DNA from: Alligator mississippiensis
Lineage: Eukaryota; Chordata; Crocodylia; Alligatoridae
NCBI RefSeq assembly: GCF_030867095.1
Contig: NC_081831.1
Coordinates: 19,816,001 to 19,880,000 of the forward strand
Direction: 5' to 3'
DNA length: 64,000 bases
Part shown: piece by piece, positions 11,881 to 21,200 of the stretch
Layout of the letters: each line of letters opens with the position of its first letter
Numbering within the stretch: position 1 is the stretch's first letter
Notes under the pieces: generated by a model
What the model was told of the DNA's origin: nothing
Database searches by the model: none
What the model saw: only the letters and a program-made list of their open reading frames with translations
Position numbers and translations under genes: made by a program

Positions 11881-14554
11881 ATCCTTGCCTCTCACATTCT
11901 TCTTCTTCTTATTGTTTACTTTCTGGCAGTACGTACACTTTGTCCTTTAGATAGGAGGCCGGATAGAGATACACCTTATAGGCTAATTAAATCAGAAATG
12001 CAGAAGCTGAACTGAGCCCTAAATTGGTTAATAAATAATCAGGAGACTTGTGAGAAGTTTCTCCTTTCTTAATAATTAAACTTAAGCACTACATAGTGTA
12101 ACAGGGCATCAGGGCAGCTCCCCAGTCCCTGGGCAACAAGTTACCCAGACATCCATACTAACAGAAATCTGCGTAGCTTGGGTGTCTGACCAGGAGCCAG
12201 GGCGCATCAACACTGAGAGTCCTCCCCACTCTGAGCCTGATACCTGTAGGCTTGGCATTGGCTGCAAGAATACCCAGGCATGGTCAACCCAGCCCAACAA
12301 CCCTTTAACCCTTTCCTCACCACAGGCTAGCCTGTCCACATGACCACACACCCTCCCCCTTGAAGCCCCTTTTGGGATGCTTCCCTCCCTGGGTACCTCT
12401 GTAGCAGGACCTGGCTGCAGGGGTGTCTGTGATGTCCCCTGGTGGCCACACAACTTCTGACCCAATCTGGCTCTCATAGTTTCATAGTTTCATAGTTGTT
12501 AGGGGCTGGAAGGGACCTTACAGATCATTGGGTCCAGCCCTCTGCACTTGGGCAGCAAAGACAGCTGGGGTCAGATGACTCCAGCAAGATGGGCAGCAAG
12601 ACACGTTTTGAAGATCTCCAGGATGGATGATTTTACCACCTCTGGGGGGAGCCTGTTCCAAACCCTCGGTATGCGATTTGTAAAGAGGTTTTTCCTTATG
12701 TCTAGCCTGAAGGGATTCTATATCAGCTTGTGCCCATTATTTCTTGTCCTCCCCTGGGGGGCCTTGGTAAACAGATGCTCCCCCAGGTCCTGATGTACGC
12801 CTTGATATACTTATAGGCTGCCACCAAGCCCCTCAGAGTCTTCTCTTCTCCAGGCTGAACAGTCCCAAGTCTTTCAGCCTCTCCTCGTATGACCTGGTCT
12901 CTAGGACTCTAATCACATGCATGGACTCTCTCAAGCTTCTCCACATTGTTCCTGAAGTGCAGCGCCCAGAACTGGAGGCAGAATTCCAGCTGCGCTCTCA
13001 CTAAGGCCAAGTAGAGAGGGTGGATGACATCCTTAGCCTTGCTCGAGATGCCTTGATAGATGCATGCCACTGTTTGATTAGCTCTGTCAGCTACAGCATT
13101 GCATTGGTGGCTTATGTTCATTTTATTGTCTATCACAGTACCTGGCTCTCATTCAGATGTGGTGCTAGCAAGTGTAGCACTTCAGAACTGCTAAGTGTGT
13201 TGTAGATAATTTCTCCCCAGATGGAGCACTTTACATTTCTCCATATTAAACAACATCTGGTTGAGGTCTGCTCACCTCGTGAGCCTGTCCAGGTTGGCAT
13301 GCATTGCCAGCCTTTCTTCGAGTGTGACCACACTCCCGCATAGTTTGGTGTCATTGGTGAATTTTGCTAGTTTGCTTTAATACCCAAAACCAAATTGTTG
13401 ATGAACAGTACTTGTGCAGGTATTGAACCCTGAGAGATGCCACAGGTCACCCTCCACCATGATGTCTCAATTCCATCTACCCATACTTTCTGGGTCTTAT
13501 CATGGAACCAGTTACCTAGCCACTGGACCATAAAGGAGTCGAGGCCACATTTGCCCAACTTTTTCATGACTTTGTGGGAGACCAGGTCAATGGCCTTTTT
13601 GAAGTCCAGGTTTATAACATCAACCTCATTTCCCTCATCCAGGTGGCGAGTAACCTGATCAGTAACCTAATCAACCTAAATGAGTTTGGTCTGGCTTGCC
13701 CTGCCCATAATGAAGCCATGTTGGCTATCCTTCAGAATACTGCCTTTTGCTAGCCTGTCTGTAATGGATTCTTTTATAATTTTCTCCAGGATTTTATCAA
13801 AGATTGAGGTCAAACTGACTGGCCTGTAATTTCCTGGGTCCTCCTTTCTCCCTTTCTTAATGATAGGTGCCACATTGGCCTTCTTCCAATCATCTGGGAC
13901 CTCTCCTGAGTGCCACGAGTCTTCAAATAACTTTACCATCAGTTGCGTGATTACATAGTCCAGTTCTTATAGCACCCTCGGGTGCAGTTCATTTGGTCCT
14001 TCTGACTTGTAGATATTTAGCCTTTGTAGGTGCTCCCTCACAAGATCTACACCAGCTGTGGGAAGGTGGTCACCCCCACCATGACCATCCTGTATCCTGT
14101 CAAGTAGGCTAACACTGTTGGACTGGTGGAATACTGATGTGAAGTATTAATTCAGGAGTTCGGTTTTGTCCTAGGTGTTGGTTATCAGCCATCCAGTTTC
14201 ATTCTTTAGGGGCCTTATGCTTCCCTTCTTTTTTTCTCTGACTTCCTACTTATCTAACGAAGGACTTTTTGTTGTCCTTGATTCCAGTTGCCAATCTGTA
14301 TTCAGGGCCAAAGAGGTCTCCCAGGCCTTTTGCTGCCTTTCTTATGTAAGGGAATGGACTTCCTTTGAGCTTTTAGGATTGCTTCCTTGAGGAATGACCA
14401 CTCTTCTTGTACATCCTTCCTCATTGGACCATGGTTCTGCAGGGCCTTGCCAACCAATCCCCTACACTTGTGGAAGTCAGCTTTTCTACAATCAAAGATT
14501 TCTACTTTACTGGCCAATTTCCCTGGCTTACGGTCAATGGAGAAAGTGATCATC

Positions 14555-15625
14555 TGCCACAGGCCGGCTGGGCACTGTGAGTGTATCAATTTTATCACAG
14601 GCCAACTGGGCTGTTTGATTCAGTTTCGGATCGAGGAGGCAAAGCTGGGAGTGGAATAAAGGCAAATTTATTACAGCTTACACACACGCACAACAGTTAA
14701 CAGAAAGATAAATGCGATAAGCAGATAAGGCAGTATAAAAGAGCTAATAGTAAATAATAACAACAGATAATAATAACAGATAGATAGATAGATCAATCTG
14801 TCACAGGCCAACTGGGCACTGCGAGGGTATTAGCCACACTGGGCTGTTCAAAACAACAAATAAACAGACATGGGTTGGCAACTTACTGATAGTCCCTCGA
14901 TGCCAGGTGCGTGCTAAGTGATTCCAGTGAAGTCAGGCTTCCCTGACGATCGACGCTGTCAGAGGGATTACCGGGGAATGTCCCTTGCTCAGGATCCGAT
15001 CCTCACTCACACCGGGAGTCTGGGGTCCAGGCGTGGGACAGAAATGACCGTTCTGTTCTCGCCTTCCTGCTGGTTACCTGATGCATGTGTTTTTTATACC
15101 TAGCTTTATGTTAATCTGTTGGCCTCAAGGCCACTTACAATATTGCCCTATAGCTGTTTCCCTATGGGATTGAAAGGTGTTAAAATTATCATAAAAGGTT
15201 ACTACCCAGACTCAGGTTTTTCCATAATTATGATGCAGCACCTTTAGGTTTGAAACTGACATCGCTCCGCCTAAAGCCCAACCCCTTTTAGGCTTCAATT
15301 GAATATGCTTTCTTGGGATGTGCTTTCCTGGAATGTGTTGGGTGTGCCTAGCAGTTAGATCCAGTTTTTATCGCTAAGGCTGAACCCTGAGCAAAAAACC
15401 GTTACGCCAGCTAATCTCACAGCTACAGCTTTGCCTCCGGGGCCCAGTCAGTTCCATGAACAGTTAACTTATCATTTTGGTTAAACTTATGACAGACAAG
15501 TTACATTTGCAGTTTACAAATTTATAAGCTAATATTAACTAATATTACCTGTTTATGCAAAATACCAAATGCCTCCAAGAAGCACATATTATTGCTTACT
15601 AATCCCTCTGGTTCTGGCTGTCACA
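14555..15625 (-). mobile_element. LTR of an endogenous retrovirus-like element (solo)
   Basis: About 1.07 kb inserted in the CR1, between codons for DSDHEL and for TFSIDRKPG. Its ends are TG and CA (TGTGACAGCC at one end, GGCCTGTGGCA at the other). On the minus strand there is a TATAAAAA (15091-15098) and an AATAAA (14667-14672), in the order expected for an LTR. A second GGCCTGTGACA near 14801 suggests an internal duplication. It is flanked by ATC on both sides. It is younger than the CR1 it interrupts, and no internal viral genes remain. Confidence 0.65.
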
Positions 15626-15768
15626 ATCAGCTCATGGTCACTGTCACCCAGTTGCCCTTTGATCCTCAGTTCGTTCCCTTTGGCCAGAACCAAGTCTAGG
15701 AGTGTCTTGTCCCTTGTCAGCTGATAGGCTTCTTGTGTTAGATAGAGCTCCTCAATGCAAGTAAGGAA

Positions 15769-16154
15769 GCATGGGCAACTGGTGCCACCTTAATCAGCGG
15801 GGGTATGTGCCAACCCTGTGACCAGTCCCACCAACCGAGGGGGGTCCGCTGCAAATGGTCCTGCAGTCCGGAAGGAGGGGTCCCCCTGGGTGATCCCAGG
15901 ATGGCTGATCGCTGTGCTCACTGAAGCTGCTTTCAGGTGGTGGCTGCGGCCGCTTCTGGGAGCAGCCACAACCACTCCTGAAAGCCGCTGCAGCGAGCAC
16001 AGCAATTGGCTGGTGCTTGCAGGGGGGGGCACCGGCATTCCCGCCTGCTCTCCCTGTCCTTCACCTAAGCAGTGAGCGTGGCCATCAGGGCATGCACCAG
16101 CACTCTCAGGGGGTGCACATGCACCCCTGTGCACCCACTATGTATCGCCACTAT
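15769..16154. repeat. GC-rich interspersed repeat, copy 1
   Basis: About 385 bp beginning CATGGGCAACTGGTGCCACC, inserted in the endonuclease part of the CR1. GGAA occurs at both junctions. It matches the block at 56031-56330 (TGGTGCCACCTTA, ATGACCAGTCCCACC-type, TCACCTAAGCAG, AGGGGGTGCA). No coding potential is recognised; probably a non-autonomous DNA element. Confidence 0.65.
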
Positions 16155-16748
16155 GAGGAAACTTTGTGAGTGATCAGATCTAGCTGAGTGCTCATCCCAC
16201 AACGTGCCTTGGTAGTTGAAATCCCCCGTGATGACCATGCTCTGAGTGTGCAGCCTCTGCCAGCTCTCCAGAGAATTTCTGGTTGAGCTGTTCCTCTTGG
16301 TTTGGAGGTCTGTAATAAAATCTTAACGTCAAATCCTCTTCCCCGTGCTCTCCCCATATCTTGGCCCAGATGGTCTCAAGTTGCCCTTCTTTGTTTCCAA
16401 GGAGGTGTAATGTTCCTTCACATAGGGATCAACTCCACCACCCTTCTTCCCATCATAATCCCTCCTATACAAGATGTATTCCACTATGCCTGTGGTGCAG
16501 TCACAGGTGGAATCCCACCAAGTCTCTGTGATCCCTATGAGATCATATTGATTGTTGGTTCGTAGGAGGGCCACTTCCTCCTGATTGTTTTCCACATTTG
16601 TGGCATTACTGTACAGACAACTAAGCCTGCCTGGGCTTTCAGGTGAGCTGTGGAATAACCTGTCCATTGACTGGTGTCAGAGAAAACTTTGTATTGTACC
16701 CTGGGATGCTAGTTTTGAGGTTGCCATTTTTCAGGCTTGAAAATGATC

Positions 16749-16821
16749 TGACCGTGAAGGGACTCAAACCCTCAATCATCTGAGCCAAAGTCAGATGCCT
16801 TATCCATTAGGCCACATGGTC
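16749..16821 (-). pseudogene. tRNA-Arg(TCG)-derived sequence with TTG anticodon
   Basis: The sequence is that of vertebrate tRNA-Arg-TCG over most of its length (TGGCCTAATGGATAAGGC A box, GATTGAGGG variable arm and T stem). The anticodon loop reads CTTTGGC, so positions 34-36 are TTG (Gln) rather than TCG. The acceptor stem has one A-C mismatch, and the T loop has T in place of the invariant C56. These changes point to a decayed gene or retrocopy. It sits just upstream of the 5' end of a long CR1. Confidence 0.7.
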
Positions 16822-16829
16822 TCAGGGCA

Positions 16830-17690
16830 TGCACCTCTTTTTCCTTTCCTGTCATGCCTTGATGCATCTTATATTGACTAGAGAGGCTATCCCCCAGGGT
16901 CCTAGGGTCAGCCTTCATCCCCTGGCCAGCTCCCTCTTCTTGTACCCAGCTGGTCCCAGTCTTACTCCTGAAGCACTAAATTGTGGTCTTTTGGGCCCTA
17001 TTAGTGCTTCGGAACACGAGTTGCCTTTTGGGCTGTATTTGTAGTCTCATTATTCCCCTATAGCATACCATGCATTACAGATGTCACTCCCTCAGCATTT
17101 ATTTTCCTGAATAGGCTTTGGCCCTCTCTTCTTGGGGCTGTCTCCTCAGCGGGGTCCTGGGGTCATCCCCTTGAACTCTTAGCTTCTCCTACCCCTATGA
17201 AGACTGCCTGCTGCTAGACTGGGGGTTGGGGCCTGGATTGGTCAAGGGAAGCTGCAGCCTACTTTAGACTTCCTCGAAACTTTCCCAATCACAGCTGAGG
17301 ACAACAGGATAGACCAAGGAGTCCACCAGGACTACCAACATGAGCTTTGTGTGCCCTCGCACTGACAACAGTACCTGGGCCCAGAAGTAGAGTTTCACAT
17401 CCTCATAAATGCACTGGATGTACATCATATCCAGAGGTTCCCCAGGATCTGGGAATAGGGATTTTCTAATAATTGTTTGGGCGCACCCTGAATCCACCAG
17501 GGCCATCACTTTAATGCCATTTACCATGATCAGGACCATCAGTTTTGCAGGCTGGGCAGCCCAAGACCAAGGCTGTACTATCCAGATTTGAACACAGTCA
17601 CACTCCATATGCAGGCAGTCTCAAGCCCAATGTCCAGGCTGGCCACAAGTCAAACAAGCAAATACACTTGGGAGGAGCCAGTGATCAGAA
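16830..17690 (-). mobile_element. Ty3/Gypsy-like retroelement fossil (gag end and protease)
   Basis: On the minus strand a CCHC zinc-knuckle segment (CGQPGHWA, about 17600-17660) is followed by a retroviral-type aspartic protease (ALVDSGCAQTII, about 17290-17560) and the start of the linker toward RT. It is a broken fragment with several breaks. No LTRs are seen next to it. The order and motifs are those of Gypsy-type pol. Confidence 0.7.
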
Positions 17691-18011
17691 GTATTTTTAT
17701 TGCAGGAATATTTACAGACCATCACCCAAGTCAGTCTCCATTGTGCCAGGTGCTGTGCAAGCACATAGAAAGATACAGGCCTGCCAAATACAGCTTACAG
17801 TCTAAAAAGAAATAACAGATGTGGCATGGGAAAAAAATGGCATTGTCCTCCCCATTTTGCAGAAATTAAAACATAGACAGATTAATGTCACAGAGGGAGA
17901 GCCCTGGCAGATTTCAGAGCTAAGCATTTTCATCACTTTGCTGCATTTCTTTGCATATTTTGCATTTTCTTTATGAACCTGGCTTGCTCTTGCTTCCTGC
18001 TCCCTACCCTC
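17691..18011 (+). repeat. MIR/L2-like old SINE in presumed P450 3' UTR
   Basis: The phrases TGTGCCAGGTGCTGTGCAAG, CAGCTTACAGTCTAA and CCCCATTTTGCAGAAA belong to the MIR/L2 tail family. It is best seen at 17738-17930, is very decayed, and lies between the stop codon and the AATAAA of the P450 gene. Confidence 0.5.
17696..17701 (-). promoter_or_regulatory. Candidate poly(A) signal of the CYP2-like gene
   Basis: AATAAA on the minus strand, 311 bp past the P450 stop codon. This would place a MIR-like repeat (about 17738-17930) in the 3' UTR. No transcript evidence is available. Confidence 0.45.
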
Positions 18012-18205
18012 TTAGGAAGATACTGAGCGCCTGGTAGCATGGAATTTGTAGTGCAACTTCTTGTCCTCCAAAGCCATCCACAGAGACACCACGTCCATGT
18101 CTTTGTCCTCTGCGGCTGCCTTGAAGGTGAAGTTCTGAAGCAGGATGGTGAGGAAGAGAAACAGCTCCATCTGGGCTAGCCCTTCCCCTGGGCATGCCCG
18201 CTTTC
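18012..18205 (-). CDS. CYP2-like exon 9 (heme Cys and stop)
   Basis: 194 bases, acceptor TTCTTAG|GA, ending at TAA (18012-18014). It holds the heme-ligand segment [19 protein letters not shown] and ends HATRRSVSS. Confidence 0.94.
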
Positions 18206-21200
18206 CTAAGAAAGCATAGGAAATAAGACAGACAACCGAGCATGAAGCAGTCCCTGCTCTCATCCAAAACTCACCAAAATTGATGGGAGTCAGATAGTTT
18301 AGATTGCAAGAAACACCAAACACAGGTGACAGGGTTTTTTTGTGATGGGGTGAATGGGATTAGGGACAACACTGAAAAAAAAGACTCCAGTTGATTCTGT
18401 AGTGTAATATACCCTTCAACACTATAGGAGTTTAGCTTTTGTCATCAGTGGGTGCATCTACACATGCAATTAATTTGAAGCAATAAATGCCAGAGCAGTT
18501 TGAGCTGGAATAAACTACTCCCAGGCTCAGCATCTACATATGCTCCTGGGACAGCAGCAATTTGAGCCAGGGTGGAGCAGTTGATGCCAGGGCCACTCCT
18601 GCTCTGCTCCATCTTGGGCTCTGAGTGGCAGCATCAGGACTGGCTGGGGCACAAGGATGCTGAAAGTATGAAGCTGTTTAACTAGGTGGCAGGCAGGAGT
18701 CTGGCCCCCTACTGGCTGACCTGACTGGACACAATGTACGCCCACAGTCAGCATCTACACACATTTAATCGCAGTTAATTACTCTGCCATAAAATAGTAC
18801 TGTCCTGGGTAATACTATCTAACAGCAGTGTTAATTAGTTTACTGCAGCCTAATAGCATCCCATGTGTAGACAGTGACACTTTACTCTGCAGATAACTGG
18901 TCTACTTCGCAGTAAAGTGCATGTGTAGACATGGCCAGTGAGAGCAGGATTAGACCCGCTGATGGATTTGCTGTACAACCATAAGCAGGTGACATTTCAA
19001 ATAGGACAGTTGTAAATCTGTTTACCTGCAGAGAAAGGTATGAAGGCCTCCCTTCTCCTGAAGTGTCCATTCTCATCCAAGAAATGACCCGGGTTAAACT
19101 GTTTTGGAGTCTCCCACTGGACTGGATCAGTGTGCGCAGAATCTATCAATGGAATAGCAGGTGTGCCCTGTGAAATTGAGAAGAAAACATCTTAAAAATC
19201 CACTTTAAATATGGTATTGCTAATATGATTATTTACCTGATGAATAGCCTGAAGAAAGGACAGCTGGAACATTTTGTCTTCAATAAAGAGCATGACCATT
19301 TCATCCTTCTGCAGATCGGCCAGTGCAACCCACTCAAGAGAGAGGCTTAAATGGACCTTAACTGTTGCATAGCCTTTGTATTACCCCTCTGCATGAGCAT
19401 GACTCTCAGTCAGAGATGTGTCACATGAAATCCAAAATATATCCTGATCTATTTATTTAGCATTGTAAAAACTGCTAGAGGCACCCATACTAAGCCCTGG
19501 GTGCCTGTCCCACAGACTGTAATAGAGAGGGTTCTCCTCCCACCTTGACATAATAAAACACTGGTCAGGAAAGTCAACCAAGAAGCAGAGCCCACCTCTA
19601 TCCCTCAGGTTGTGGAATAGATGGGTTTAGCTGAATGCCCTCTTTTGGCAGACAAAGGGAAAGCAGAGAATGTCCTGCTAGCTCAGGGGTGTGCAATTAT
19701 TTTGGGCAGAGGGCCACTTACTGAGGTTTGGCAAGGCATTGCGGGCCACATGACAGGCAGCCAGGGGCAGGTAAATGTTAACTTTAATTTTTTAGGGGCC
19801 CCGCAGGTCACATAGAATAGCTACAGTTTGCCCACCCCTGTCTAGCTGCTTCCTGCCATAGATAGCCAGGCAGTAGGCCTGTGAAAAGCAGCTACTATTC
19901 ACTTCGGATTCAGATTCGGATGATTCGGGGGACAGTGATTCAATTCAGGGATTCAAATTACTGTCTCGATTTGATTTGGCAGAATCTCTGAATCAGCCAG
20001 GCCCATCCCCCGCCCCTCTCCCAGCCCCGCCATGTCTGCCCTGCCCTTCCCAGTTCCCAGCACTTGGGGGGGAAAAAAGCCCCAGCTCAGCAGGTGCTGC
20101 CGGGCAGGGGGCGATCCCCACTGCCCCATGCTGCATGGGAGGCTCTGCATAAGCCCCTGAGCCACCCCTCCCCTCCTGCTCCCCCAGCCCCCTCATGAGT
20201 GCCCTGCACAAGCCAGCTCCGGCCCTTTAAGAAAAAAAAAAAACCTGAAGAAACCCTGGGGCTCACTGCTGCTGCTGAGGCTGTGAGCCTGCTGAGGCTG
20301 CTGCCCCAAGGCTGCACCAGGAGCAGTGAGTCCTGGGGCTTTTCTTGGCTTTTTTTTTCTTAAAGAGCCAGAGCCCTGGCAGGCAGGGCAGCCGTGGGGG
20401 GGCCAGGGGAGCAGGAGCGGGTCAAGGGGGTTCATGAAGAGCCCCTTGTGCAGTGTGGGGCAGTGGGGAGCAGCAGGGATCGCCCCCCCCCCCAACCACC
20501 TGGCAGCACCTGGTGAGCACCAGGGCTTTTTTTTAAAGTACAGAGCGGGGCGGGCAGGGGCAGTGGGCAGGGGTCGGGAGGGGGCTGGGAGTGGGTGGGG
20601 GCCAGGGGGGGCTGGCAGAGGTCCCCCCATGGTCCCCTCCCTAATCCACCCTCCCACTCCCCTAGTACTTACCAGCTCCAAATGGCTGAAGCTCCCTGCT
20701 GCAGCCACCAGGGACTGCCCAAATCATCAAAGCTCTCTGAATCTTGTCAAAGATTTGGAGAACTTTTAATTGATTCAGACCTTTAAATTGGTCCCCTGAT
20801 TTGATTCGGATTTGGAGATTTGGGCACTAAATCAGGCCAAATCTCCTCCGAATCGAATCACCACCCGAAGCTTCACACAGCCCTACCAGGCAGGTCCAGC
20901 TAGGCACTTGTGCCCATCTCAGCTACAGTGGGGAGGCTGTGAGGGACAGACTCCAAACCAGGGGAAGCAAACATGTGCCAAAATCAGCAGTTAGTCATCT
21001 TGTTTACACTGCCCTGTGTGCTGTAGAGGTCACTCACCCAGCATTGCCTCGGACTTTGAACTAGCCAGGGCATTTATAATGCAAAATCAATTCAAGAGAC
21101 AACAGGACTCCCATACAAGACTTTTCTGCCATATCCCCCCACTGAACCCTCAGAGAATCCAGTAAGACACTGCACCTTTGGGATTGTGTGGCCCCGAAAC

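Larger units (their letters stand above)
8682..12473. other. Gene-free AT-rich stretch between FBXW10 and the next CR1
   Basis: No exon is supported. It holds a 50-bp CR1 scrap (9409-9455), the left end of a hAT element (10182-10270) and an AAGCTT-type repeat end near 11795-11880. The rest is unassigned. Confidence 0.4.
12474..16740 (-). mobile_element. Long CR1 LINE, split by two later insertions
   Basis: Read on the minus strand from 16740 it has the endonuclease domain (QYDLIGITETWWDS near 16540; ITGDFNYQGTLWDEHS near 16210), LLDLVLAKGNEL and LGDSDHEL near 15640-15720, the RT entry (DWKKANVAPIIKKG, DPGNYRPVSLTSIFDKILEK), thumb and C-terminus, and a 3' end at 12474. Taking out the LTR (14555-15625) and the GC-rich repeat (about 15769-16154) leaves about 2.8 kb. 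It has many stops and frame changes. It is a dead, middle-aged copy and is the longest CR1 here. Confidence 0.9.

Noticed and set aside
14765-14795. GATA tetranucleotide array as a possible regulatory site
   Set aside because: A short microsatellite inside the LTR. No evidence for function.
20193-20769. Open frames of 147 and 171 codons on opposite strands
   Set aside because: They lie in the GC-rich core of a hAT element bounded by target duplications, and their Gly/Pro/Ala-rich translation reflects composition.
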